From assembly GCF_019511345.1 (NCBI RefSeq), contig NZ_JAEUAK010000001.1, positions 558,001-622,000 on the forward strand: a DNA stretch of 64,000 bases, given 5' to 3'. Positions 35,333-43,512 of the stretch are shown piece after piece; position 1 is the first letter of the stretch; the number at the start of each line of letters is the position of its first letter. This DNA comes from Rhizobium mesosinicum (GTDB lineage: Bacteria; Pseudomonadota; Alphaproteobacteria; Rhizobiales; Rhizobiaceae). The notes under the pieces are model-generated. The model saw only the letters and a program-made list of their open reading frames with translations, made no database searches and was not told the origin of the DNA. The position numbers and the translations under genes are program-made.

Positions 35333-35992
35333 CTATCCTGCCCGAGCAGCATTACGCGCACGCATATGTTCGAGGATGTGCCGGCCGGAGCCCTCGACGT
35401 GGCGTGCAATGAGGTCGGCTGCCTCAGTCGCATGTCCTGCTTTTACATGCTCTATGAGCTCGCGATGCTCGCTCAGGATTGCGGCACGCCGGGCGAGCGT
35501 GAAGTCGAAACGCCGGCTCACGGCTCGCAGCACCTCGCGATGCTTCCACCAGAGCTCGGCGGCATGGCGGTTGTAGTGCTTTTGGTACATGACGGTGTGA
35601 AAGGCGGTGTCCAGCTCGCTGTGCCTGAACGGGTCGGCGAAGTTATTCTCTTCAATCAGGCCCTGGATGCGTTCGAGTTCAGCAATGTCCTCGACGGTGG
35701 CCATATTCACGAACCATTTCGTCAGTGCCGGCTCGATCAAGACCCCAATCTCGTAGATGTCCCGAACGAAATCCTGATCTATGGGCCTCACACGTGCCCC
35801 GCGATTGGGAACGAAGGTGACAAAGCCCTCCCCGCGTAACAGTTGCAGAGCCTCGCGCACAGGGTTGGTTGAGGTGCCGTGGCGTCGGGCGAGATCGGTG
35901 ACAACAAGCCGCTCGTTGGCAGCGAGCCGCCCCTCGATGATGTCTTCCCTGATCAGCTGATAAAGCGAGGCGCCTTCGCTGGAGGCCCCCAT
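35333..35992 (-). CDS. GntR-family transcriptional regulator, FCD subfamily (sugar-acid locus)
   Basis: A 219-residue regulator, starting at the ATG at 35992 (MGASSEGASLYQLIREDIIEGRL), which gives the usual family length; the frame is open for about 68 further codons upstream, but that part is not family-like. The winged helix contains RLVVTDLARRHGTSTNPVREALQLLRGEGFVTFVPNRGARV; the FCD part has DTAFHTVMYQKHYNRHAAELW and SEHRELIEHVKAGH. Members commonly sense aldonates or uronates. It is divergent from the CUT1 importer and upstream of the dehydratase genes, so it likely controls both sides. Confidence 0.8.
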   Translation of the reverse strand: MGASSEGASLYQLIREDIIEGRLAANERLVVTDLARRHGTSTNPVREALQLLRGEGFVTFVPNRGARVRPIDQDFVRDIYEIGVLIEPALTKWFVNMATVEDIAELERIQGLIEENNFADPFRHSELDTAFHTVMYQKHYNRHAAELWWKHREVLRAVSRRFDFTLARRAAILSEHRELIEHVKAGHATEAADLIARHVEGSGRHILEHMRARNAARAG

Positions 35993-36249
35993 AGCGTCGA
36001 TGCCTTCGGGTGGTTGCGCTTTAAAATCACTTGTTTCGGCCAAGACTGTCCCCAGGAAATACACACAATATTCGGATATCACGCAAATTTTGCGGAAACA
36101 ATGTACGATTTCTCTCATTGACAGACAATCTTCGATCTGAAAACGTATGATTAGGTCGAAGGGATACATTAGGGAAGGTCCCACGGCCGGGAGCAAAGAC
36201 CGCTCGCCTCGACGCAGAGCGGCATGGGAGAGAACCTGGGAGGTTGCCT

Positions 36250-37728
36250 ATGACGAGGATTTCACTCGGCCGTGCCGTTCTGCGCGGCACTGTTTCGACT
36301 GCTTTAATGGTATCGTTGATGTCCGCGTCTGCGCTGGGTGCGCCGGTCGATTTAAGCAAATGGTCGCCGGAATACGTTCGCTCCATCGCCGGCACACAGG
36401 ATTTTGACACGGCCGGCGATTGCGCCAAGGTCACTCCGCTCGACTACAAGGGGCGACTGACTTTCTGGTATCAGGGCGTGTTCGAGGGCGATCCCGACCT
36501 CCTGCGGCAGTATTACAAGGACTTCTTCGAGACCTTCCGCAAAACCTATCCAAACATCCAACTTGAGGAACAAGCCCTCACTTATAATGACCTGCTGGAC
36601 AAGTTCCGGACCGCACTTCTGGGCAATGCAGCGCCCATGGCGGTCCGCCTGCAAATCCTTGGCGGCACCGAGTTCGCCTCAAAGGGCTATCTGGAACCAC
36701 TCAAACCCGAGGATGTAGGCTATTCGACCGAGGACTTCTGGCCCGGTGCGATGAAGGCCGTGACCTGGGAGGGCGTGACCTACGGCATTCCGACCAACAA
36801 TGAGACCATGGCGTTCATCTGGAACGCCGACATCTTCAAGCGTGCGGGCCTCGATCCGAACAAGGCTCCGGCAACCTGGGACGACGTCGTCAAATATTCC
36901 AAGCAGATCCACGACAGACTCGGCGTTGCCGGCTACGGCCTCGTGGCACGCAAGAACGCCGGCAATACGCCGTACCGTTTCATGCCACAGCTGTGGGCCT
37001 TTGGCGGCGGAGTCTTCGACGAAGCTGCTGCCAACCCGACCTATAAGGAAGTCGAGCTCAATAGCCCGCAAAGCAAGGCGGCGTTGCAAGCCTCCTACGA
37101 TATGTATGTTCGCGACAAGTCGGTTCCGGTTTCGGCGCTCACAAACCAGCAGGCCGATAACCAGCCCCTCTTCCTGGCCGGCCAGCTCGGCATGATGATC
37201 TCGCACCCGTCAGACTATAACGTCATGCTCGACCTGCAGAAGAAGACGACAGGAAGCGACAAGGAAAAAGCGCAGACCGTCATCGACAACATGCGCTACG
37301 GCCTCATTCCGACAGGCCCCGACGGCAAGCGTGCCGTCGTGTTTGGTGGCTCCAACATTCACATCCTGAAACCCGAATATGTCGAGGGCGGCAAGGTAGA
37401 CGAGCCGGCGGCAAAGGCTATCATCTGCATGTGGACTAGCCCGGAATGGTCGCTGAAGATGGCCTATGCCGGCTCCAACCCGGGAAACCTCAACGGCTTC
37501 AAGACCAGATGGATGAAGGAGCGTCTCGATAGTATCAAGTTCCTTGATGTCACGACTTCGATGCTGCCATACGGCATCCCGTTCCCGGCGCTGCCACAGT
37601 CGCCTGAGATCATGAACATCATCATACCGGACATGCTGCAGAATGCCCTGACAGGAGCCATGACCGTCGACCAAGCAGCGGACGACGCGGCCAAGAAGGT
37701 CAAAGACCTGATGGACGGCGGTCTCTAG
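36250..37728 (+). CDS. Sugar ABC transporter substrate-binding protein (family 1, CUT1)
   Basis: A 492-residue protein with a signal peptide of about 30 residues (SASALG, then APVD). Mature features are YKGRLTFWYQGVFEGDP, YPNIQLEEQALTYNDLLDKFRTALLG, YGIPTNNETMAFIWNADIFKRAGLDPNKAPATWDDVV and FLAGQLGMMISHPSDYNVML, as in family-1 sugar-binding proteins. GGGAGG before the ATG at 36250 sets the start. It is somewhat longer than MalE-type proteins. Its ligand is probably the sugar acid or oligosaccharide degraded by the surrounding dehydratases. A terminator-like hairpin follows. Confidence 0.85.
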   Translation: MTRISLGRAVLRGTVSTALMVSLMSASALGAPVDLSKWSPEYVRSIAGTQDFDTAGDCAKVTPLDYKGRLTFWYQGVFEGDPDLLRQYYKDFFETFRKTYPNIQLEEQALTYNDLLDKFRTALLGNAAPMAVRLQILGGTEFASKGYLEPLKPEDVGYSTEDFWPGAMKAVTWEGVTYGIPTNNETMAFIWNADIFKRAGLDPNKAPATWDDVVKYSKQIHDRLGVAGYGLVARKNAGNTPYRFMPQLWAFGGGVFDEAAANPTYKEVELNSPQSKAALQASYDMYVRDKSVPVSALTNQQADNQPLFLAGQLGMMISHPSDYNVMLDLQKKTTGSDKEKAQTVIDNMRYGLIPTGPDGKRAVVFGGSNIHILKPEYVEGGKVDEPAAKAIICMWTSPEWSLKMAYAGSNPGNLNGFKTRWMKERLDSIKFLDVTTSMLPYGIPFPALPQSPEIMNIIIPDMLQNALTGAMTVDQAADDAAKKVKDLMDGGL

Positions 37729-37749
37729 TCCAAGCCTGACCACGATCTG

Positions 37750-37776
37750 ACCGGCTGCGCCGAGACTGCAGCCGGT
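37750..37776 (+). terminator. Intercistronic stem-loop after solute-binding protein gene
   Basis: ACCGGCTGC (37750-37758) pairs perfectly with GCAGCCGGT (37768-37776) around a 9-base loop and is followed by TTCTTCC. Of the five such hairpins here it is one of the most terminator-like. It lies in the 75-base gap before the first permease. Confidence 0.65.
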
Positions 37777-37803
37777 TTCTTCCGAAGAACGAGGGCAGGC
37801 ATA

Positions 37804-38763
37804 GTGACGATCTTGACTGGCAAGGCCGAGGCGCGCCGAAGACTGCAACCCGACAGGTTCGGCGTGCTGCGAAAGATTTGGGAGCATCGCGCCGACTACG
37901 CGTATGTGCTTCCTTCGATCGCAGTGATGCTCATCGTCATCGCCTACCCGATCTACTACACGATCGAGCTGTCGTTCTTCAATACACCGCCTGGCCTGCA
38001 GCTCCGGGACAAAATCTTCGTCGGTTTCGACAACTACATCGCCATCCTCACAAGTCCGGTGTTCTGGAAGGTCACCTCGAATACTCTTATCTGGACACTG
38101 GGATCCACCTTCATCTCATTTGTCCTGGGGTTTGCCTGTGCACTGGCACTCCATCGCGACTTTGTCGGCCGCGGCATTCTGCGCGCCATCCTGATCATTC
38201 CCTGGGTCATCAGCGCGGTCGCCGCATCCTATATCTGGAAGTGGATCTACCACTCGGACTTCGGGATCATCGGCGCGGTGCTGGTCGGCTTCGGATTGGC
38301 AGATCGGCCGCCGAACTTCATCGACAGCGTCAGCACGGTGCTGCCCTCGCTGATCGTCGTCAATATATGGCGAGAGTTTCCGTTTGCCATGATCATGATG
38401 ATGGCTGGCCTGCAGACGGTTCCCGACCAGTTGCTGCGCGCCGCAAAAGTCGACGGAGCCAATGCGTGGCAGCGGTTCTGGCACGTCACCTTTCCGCACT
38501 TGAGAAACGTCTCGACGGTGACCGTCCTTCTGCTCGCGGTGGCCAATTTCAATTCTTTCATCATCCCCTGGATCATGACCGGCGGCGGGCCGTCGAATGC
38601 ATCGCATATCTGGATCACCCACATTTACGAACTCGCCTTCGGCCGCCAGCGCTGGGGGGTGGCATCGGCCTATTCGGTGCTGCTGTTCCTGATCCTGATG
38701 TCGCTCGGCTATTTCTACGTCCGTGCGCTGAGCGGTAACGAAAAGAAGGATGGAGGCGAATGA
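37804..38763 (+). CDS. Sugar ABC transporter permease, MalF/UgpA-type
   Basis: A 319-residue CUT1 permease. The cytoplasmic head is followed by YAYVLPSIAVMLIVIAYPIYYTIELSFF, the usual first membrane segment, and the EAA-type loop is DQLLRAAKVDGANAWQRFWHVTFPHLRNVSTV. The start is GTG at 37804. It ends in an ATGA overlap with the second permease. It transports the ligand of the binding protein at 36250. Confidence 0.9.
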   Translation: MTILTGKAEARRRLQPDRFGVLRKIWEHRADYAYVLPSIAVMLIVIAYPIYYTIELSFFNTPPGLQLRDKIFVGFDNYIAILTSPVFWKVTSNTLIWTLGSTFISFVLGFACALALHRDFVGRGILRAILIIPWVISAVAASYIWKWIYHSDFGIIGAVLVGFGLADRPPNFIDSVSTVLPSLIVVNIWREFPFAMIMMMAGLQTVPDQLLRAAKVDGANAWQRFWHVTFPHLRNVSTVTVLLLAVANFNSFIIPWIMTGGGPSNASHIWITHIYELAFGRQRWGVASAYSVLLFLILMSLGYFYVRALSGNEKKDGGE

Positions 38764-39650
38764 GCGCGATTGCCGAGACTGCTCATCGAAGCCGGGCGCG
38801 TCGCCCTACGCGCATCGATGGATGGCGGTGGGGTGGACGCGTCTTCCTTGTGTTCATGCTGCTTTACACCGCATTGCCGATGATCTGGATGCTGATCACC
38901 TCGATCAAGTCAGGCTTTGCGGCCATGCAATTCCCGCCGCAATGGTGGCCGGACCAACCGACTCTGGACAGCTACCAGAAGCTGCTCGATCCGCAAAACA
39001 GCGTCGGCCAGGACTTCCTGCGCTTCTTCTGGAACAGCCTTTTCGTCTCCACTGCCACGACCATCCTTTCGGTAATCGTGGCAGTTCCTGCGGCCTACGC
39101 GTTTTCGCGCTTCACCTTCCCGGGCCGGAACTTTCTGTTCTTCGCTGTCCTCCTTCGCAACATGTTTCCGGCAGTGATCTTTCTCGTGCCGCTCTTCATC
39201 CTGATGCGCGCGATCGGGCTGGTGAACACGCATGGGTCGCTCGTCCTCACCTACCTCACATTCGGCCTGCCGCTGGCAATCTGGCTCCTGAAGGGCTTCT
39301 ACGACAATATCCCGGTGCAACTCGAGCAGGCCGCACGCATCGACGGAGCAACGCGGTTCCAGGCCTTTGTCCTGATCGTGATGCCGCTCTCGGCGCCAGG
39401 CATCATCGCTACGGCGATCTATTCCTTCATCGGCGCGTGGAACGAGTACATCTACGCCTACACGTTCCTCTCCAAGAACGAGCAATTGACGCTGCCGGTC
39501 GGCATCCAGCGCTTCTTCTCGGAAAACACGACGGACTTTCCGGGCCTGATGGCGGCAAGCTTCATGATGAGCGTTCCCGTCGTGGTCCTGTTCCTCGTTC
39601 TTCAACGATACTTCGTCCGCGCCCTCACGGAAGGCGCAGTCAAGCACTAG
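38760..39650 (+). CDS. Sugar ABC transporter permease, MalG/UgpE-type
   Basis: A 296-residue CUT1 permease. Seen are LYTALPMIWMLITSIKSGFAAM near the N-terminus, VAVPAAYAFSRFTFPGRNFLFF in the second membrane region, and the loop EQAARIDGATRFQAFVLIVMPLSAPGIIATAIYSFIGAWNEYIYAYTF, a textbook MalG motif. It is coupled to the first permease and followed at once by the ATPase. Confidence 0.9.
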   Translation: MSAIAETAHRSRARRPTRIDGWRWGGRVFLVFMLLYTALPMIWMLITSIKSGFAAMQFPPQWWPDQPTLDSYQKLLDPQNSVGQDFLRFFWNSLFVSTATTILSVIVAVPAAYAFSRFTFPGRNFLFFAVLLRNMFPAVIFLVPLFILMRAIGLVNTHGSLVLTYLTFGLPLAIWLLKGFYDNIPVQLEQAARIDGATRFQAFVLIVMPLSAPGIIATAIYSFIGAWNEYIYAYTFLSKNEQLTLPVGIQRFFSENTTDFPGLMAASFMMSVPVVVLFLVLQRYFVRALTEGAVKH

Positions 39651-39660
39651 GGAGTTGCCT

Positions 39661-40758
39661 GTGGCCCACGTGGTCCTCAAAGATCTGGTCAAGACCTATG
39701 GCGCCTTCAAAGCTGTCAACGATGTTTCGCTGACGGTCAATGACGGCGAATTCGTTGCGCTCGTCGGCCCTTCAGGCTGCGGCAAGACAACCACGCTCAA
39801 TCTTGTGGCAGGGCTCATCCCCATCACATCGGGCGACATCGTCATCGGCGACCGGGTGGTCAACGACCTCGACCCCAAGGACCGGGACATTGCAATGGTG
39901 TTCCAGAACTACGCGCTCTATCCGCAGAAATCGGTCTACAAAAATCTGGCCTTCCCGCTGCAGATGCGCAAACTGCCACGGGACGAGATCGACAAGAAGG
40001 TCAGGGAAGCAGCGCGCGTGCTCGACATGACGCAGCTGCTAGAGCGCAAACCACGCGAACTTTCGGGCGGGCAACAGCAGCGCGTGGCGCTCGGCCGTGC
40101 CCTGGTTCGCGATCCGGCAGTATTCCTCATGGATGAACCACTTTCCAACCTCGACGCAAAGCTGCGCGTACAGATGCGCTCAGAGATCAAGCGTTTCCAC
40201 CAGGACCTCAAGGCGACGATCATCTATGTGACGCACGACCAGCTCGAAGCAGTCACCATGGCCGACAGGATGGCGGTGATGAACGGCGGTTATCTGCAGC
40301 AATACGATACTCCGGCGCAGGTCTTTGCCCATCCGGTGAACATGTTCGTCGCCAGCTTCGTCGGCAGTCCGGCGATGAGCCTTGTCCCACTGGAGGCGTC
40401 AACGGCAGGCGGCGAGACCGTGTTGACCAGCGCGGAGGGCTGGCGCCTCGAACTCTCGCCACGCAACGCCCAGAAGGTCGCAAGGTCATCCACCAAGAAA
40501 GTCGTGCTCGGCGCACGCCACTCGACGATCAAGCTGCACAAGAGTGCGATGCCGGGAAGCGTCCCTGCCAAGGCCTACACGGTGGAGCCGACCGGAGATG
40601 TGACCTTCGTGCAGGCGTTCTTGTCCGGCGCCATCGTCAATGTCAGCGTGCCGCCGACCATTGCCGTCACGCCCGACGAACAGATCTGGCTCGAGTTCGA
40701 TCAGGAGCGGATGCATCTGTTCGACGGCGAAACGGAAATGGCCCTCAAGGCCAACTGA
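39661..40758 (+). CDS. Sugar ABC transporter ATP-binding protein, MalK/UgpC-type
   Basis: A 365-residue ATPase. Walker A is GPSGCGKTT, the Q-loop region is MVFQNYALYPQKSV, the signature is [15 protein letters not shown], Walker B is VFLMDEPLSNLDAKLR, and the switch His is in VTHDQLEAVTM. After residue 235 come the TOBE-like beta segments (KVVLGARHSTIKLHKS, VEPTGDVTFVQAFLSG) of MalK/UgpC proteins. GGGAG lies six bases before GTG at 39661, so I prefer it over the TTG at 39655. Such ATPases are often shared by several CUT1 importers. Confidence 0.9.
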   Translation: MAHVVLKDLVKTYGAFKAVNDVSLTVNDGEFVALVGPSGCGKTTTLNLVAGLIPITSGDIVIGDRVVNDLDPKDRDIAMVFQNYALYPQKSVYKNLAFPLQMRKLPRDEIDKKVREAARVLDMTQLLERKPRELSGGQQQRVALGRALVRDPAVFLMDEPLSNLDAKLRVQMRSEIKRFHQDLKATIIYVTHDQLEAVTMADRMAVMNGGYLQQYDTPAQVFAHPVNMFVASFVGSPAMSLVPLEASTAGGETVLTSAEGWRLELSPRNAQKVARSSTKKVVLGARHSTIKLHKSAMPGSVPAKAYTVEPTGDVTFVQAFLSGAIVNVSVPPTIAVTPDEQIWLEFDQERMHLFDGETEMALKAN

Positions 40759-40791
40759 GACCACGCGGATGCGCGTGAAACGAGGGCGTGG

Positions 40792-41955
40792 ATGACTGCG
40801 AAGCTTAAAATCACGGCGATCAAGCCCTACCCGGTATGGGTAGGAACTCGCAACCAGATGCTGGTCAAGGTGGAGACCGACGAGGGCATCTTCGGCTGGG
40901 GTGAGAGCGGCCTGAGCGGTCGCGAGAAGGCCGTGACCGGCGCGATCGAGCACTATCGCGAATTTCTCATCGGTCGAGACCCGATGCAGGTTGGCCGGAT
41001 TTGGCAGGAAATTTATCGCAGCCAATATTTCGAAGGCGGTCGTGTTCTGCAGGCGGCGATTTCCGCCATCGACATTGCCCTTCACGACATCAAGGGCAAG
41101 GCGCTGGGCGTGCCGGCCTACGAACTCTTGGGCGGCAAGCAGCGCGACCGCATCCCGACCTTCGCCTCGACAGGCGACGAGGCCGAGGGCGATGTTGCCA
41201 TCGAACGCGCCCGCGAACTCCATGCACAGGGGTGGCAGGCGATCCGCTTCTTCCCCATCGGGCAAAGCAGCAACGACATCTTCGAGCCGCGGGAGTCGGT
41301 CGGGCCTACTGCACGCATGCTGAGCAAGGCGCGCGAGGCCCTCGGCGACGACGTCGTTGTCGGCATCGACTATCATCATCGGCTGTCGGTGGCAGAGGCG
41401 GCGAGCTTCTGCAACAAGCTCGGCCGTGGCGTGCTTGATTTTCTCGAGGAGCCGATACGAGACGAGACACCCGAAGCCTACGAATCCCTGCGCAGGATGA
41501 CCGACATACCGTTTGCCATCGGAGAGGAGTTTGCCAGCAAGTGGCAGTTCCTGCCCTACATCGAGCGTGGCATCCATCAGTTTAATCGGCTCGATGTCTG
41601 CAATGTTGGCGGGCTCACCGAAGCGATGAAGGTCGCTGGCTGGAGCGAGGCGCACTATGTCGACCTGATGCCGCACAATCCCCTTGGACCGGTCTGCACG
41701 GCTGCGACCATCCATCTCGCCGCCGCGGTCCCCAATTTCGCTTGGCTCGAGACCAGAGCGCCCGAAGCAAAGCTAGGCTTCGACAATTCCGACTTCTTCC
41801 CCGTGCAACCACGGCTCGACGGCCCGGACTATCCGGTCAGCGACCTGCCGGGGCTCGGCGTCGAGGTCAACGAAGAAGCAATCAAGGCGGAGAGCTTTCG
41901 GTTCTGGGAAGCACCTCACCTCAAGCGCCGCGACGGTTCTGTCACCAATTGGTAG
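40792..41955 (+). CDS. Enolase-superfamily dehydratase D, D-galactonate dehydratase-like
   Basis: A 387-residue protein close in pattern to DgoD: cap TRNQMLVKVETDEGIFGWGESGLSGRE, YFEGGRVLQAAISAIDIALHDIKGKALGVPAYELLGGKQRD, Asp193 with His in GIDYHHR, Glu219/220 in FLEEPI, Glu245/246 in AIGEEF, His295 in MPHNPLGPV, and the characteristic C-terminus (WEAPHLKRRDGSVTNW). DgoD dehydrates an aldonate to a 2-keto-3-deoxy-aldonate. The lysine strand reads AIRFFPIG, with arginine where DgoD has lysine, so the substrate may differ. It sits at the end of the importer operon, with the RraA-like gene 21 bases on. Confidence 0.8.
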   Translation: MTAKLKITAIKPYPVWVGTRNQMLVKVETDEGIFGWGESGLSGREKAVTGAIEHYREFLIGRDPMQVGRIWQEIYRSQYFEGGRVLQAAISAIDIALHDIKGKALGVPAYELLGGKQRDRIPTFASTGDEAEGDVAIERARELHAQGWQAIRFFPIGQSSNDIFEPRESVGPTARMLSKAREALGDDVVVGIDYHHRLSVAEAASFCNKLGRGVLDFLEEPIRDETPEAYESLRRMTDIPFAIGEEFASKWQFLPYIERGIHQFNRLDVCNVGGLTEAMKVAGWSEAHYVDLMPHNPLGPVCTAATIHLAAAVPNFAWLETRAPEAKLGFDNSDFFPVQPRLDGPDYPVSDLPGLGVEVNEEAIKAESFRFWEAPHLKRRDGSVTNW

Positions 41956-41976
41956 TTTCATCCACCGGAGCCTAAA

Positions 41977-42723
41977 ATGACTCACACGCCCGATATTACG
42001 CGACCGCCCAGAGAGCTGATCGACGCACTGAAGGAGATCGGCGCCGCGACCATTGCCGGTACGCTCGGCCACATGGGCTTCCGCAATCCGCACATGGTCG
42101 GTCCCGTATCGCAGAGCCGCGGGAAGTCCATCGTCGGCCCAGCGCTGACGCTTCAATTCCTGCCGCAGCGGCCGGACCTTTTCAACGAGGGGGAATATGC
42201 AGATCCGGAGACGCAGTTGCACCGGCACGTGCTCTATCACGCGCAGGAGGGCGACGTGGTCGTGGTCGACGCGCGCGGCGACATGAGCTCCGGCGTCTTC
42301 GGCGATATGATGTCGACCTATTTCAAAGGAAGAGGCGGTGCCGGTATCGTGATCGACGGCTGCATGCGCGATCGGCCCAATGTCGAAAAGCTCGATCTCG
42401 CCCTCTGGCTGCGCGGCTGGACACCCAACTACCATGTGCAGACCAGCATTTATCCCAACGCCGTCAACGTTCCGATTGCCTGTGGCGGTGTCACGGTCAT
42501 CCCCGGCGACATCATCGTCGCCGACGACGACGGAGTGGTGGTGCTTCCGGTCGCTATGGCCTCGAAAGTCATCGAGGAGTCGCAAAAGCATCATGAATGG
42601 GAGGAGTTCTCTCGGCTGAAGCTTATGGAGGGTGGGTCGTTGCAGCGCTACTATCCGCTGCATGACGATGCCCGCGAAGAATACGAAGAGTGGCGCAAAA
42701 CAAAACGCCCGGGAATAGCTTAG
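41977..42723 (+). CDS. RraA-family protein, probable 2-keto acid aldolase/decarboxylase
   Basis: A 248-residue protein of the RraA/HMG-aldolase family: IGAATIAGTLGHMGFRN, GPALTLQFLP, GDVVVVDARGDMSSGVFGDMMSTYFKGRGGAGIVIDGCMRD (the GGxxxxxxxRD motif in which Arg and Asp bind metal and pyruvyl groups), and GDIIVADDDGVVVLP. True RraA inhibits RNase E, but family members in sugar-acid clusters are divalent-metal aldolases or 2-oxo-acid decarboxylases. Following a dehydratase, it could cleave the 2-keto-3-deoxy product to pyruvate plus an aldehyde. This is inferred. Confidence 0.75.
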   Translation: MTHTPDITRPPRELIDALKEIGAATIAGTLGHMGFRNPHMVGPVSQSRGKSIVGPALTLQFLPQRPDLFNEGEYADPETQLHRHVLYHAQEGDVVVVDARGDMSSGVFGDMMSTYFKGRGGAGIVIDGCMRDRPNVEKLDLALWLRGWTPNYHVQTSIYPNAVNVPIACGGVTVIPGDIIVADDDGVVVLPVAMASKVIEESQKHHEWEEFSRLKLMEGGSLQRYYPLHDDAREEYEEWRKTKRPGIA

Positions 42724-43512
42724 CCGATGGATTACCTTAGCGGGCGCTGACTGATGTATCGCCGGCGTCTACATAGGAAGCACGGAGTCGAATTTCGCCG
42801 CCGGCTAATGCATTGACTGATTGAAAGTCGATGTGTGCCGATTTGAAATTTTTATGGCGTCCACTTGAAAGCAGAAGCTGGAAAAATCGGTGGCGTGCTC
42901 GCAGCGGGCGGAAGATCTCGCGCTTCCTCAGTCAAGACCTGTGGCTGTCCGGTTATTTTGCACTCGCAACGCGGCGGGTTGCGATCGCCAGCCAGGCGCA
43001 TTTGCTGCGGCATGTGAAATGGTCAGCCGAAAACGACGAGGGGCATCGAATTTGAACGGGGCCGATCTGGGCGCGCAATGCTGCGAATAAGGGTTCCAAT
43101 CTTATCCTGCTGTCCTTCGTGCGCATCTATGGCGACTTGTCTTGCATGATTCGAATGTCATGCTGTCTGCATGGTCTGCCTGCCTTTCTCGATTACGATG
43201 TATAACAGGCGCCTGCTCTTCTTCGCGGACTTCGTGCGGCGGCTCGGTGGCGCGGATGCAGGGGGAGAAAAAGGCGGCGTCTAAGGAGACTTCCCAAAAA
43301 CTGCGCAGGGCAGCCCGCGCGTTCACCGTGGACGGCAGCAGGCGCTGCACGCGCCTGCCAGCGACGTGATGGATCTCTGGAGCGATTGCCCTACCCCTTC
43401 GAAAAAATATACGCCTCATAAATCTTGACTTAGATAATCATGTTATTTAGCGGTTTTATGCTGATGGTCTCGGCTCGCGGGGTCAGGCGACGATTAGTTA
43501 GGGGATTTTTGC
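42724..43512. other. Long intergenic region without a recognised gene
   Basis: About 790 bases between the sugar-acid operon and the TonB receptor. The short open frames here lack ribosome sites and protein-like composition. A 20-base imperfect palindrome with arms GCATGA and TCATGC lies at 43144-43163. The last 90 bases are AT-rich and hold the iron box and promoter of the receptor gene. Nothing else is recognised. Confidence 0.4.
43426..43440. promoter_or_regulatory. IRO box (RirA-type iron-responsive operator) of the TonB receptor gene
   Basis: TGACTTAGATAATCA is a perfect TGA-N9-TCA match. This motif is the established target of RirA, the Fe-S repressor that shuts off iron uptake genes in rhizobia. 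A TTGACT hexamer overlaps the left end (43425-43430), so binding would cover the -35 region. It stands 72 bases before the receptor ATG. Confidence 0.7.

Noticed and set aside
41977-42723. RraA as regulator of ribonuclease E
   Set aside because: The family name is historical; its place after an acid-sugar dehydratase and its retained metal/pyruvate motif point to an aldolase or decarboxylase role.
42831-43090. Possible insertion-sequence remnant or short gene after the RraA-like gene
   Set aside because: None of the frames shows transposase motifs, and I found no flanking inverted or direct repeats.
43102-43419. Possible minus-strand gene in the gap before the TonB receptor
   Set aside because: No ribosome site, charged low-complexity translation and no family resemblance.
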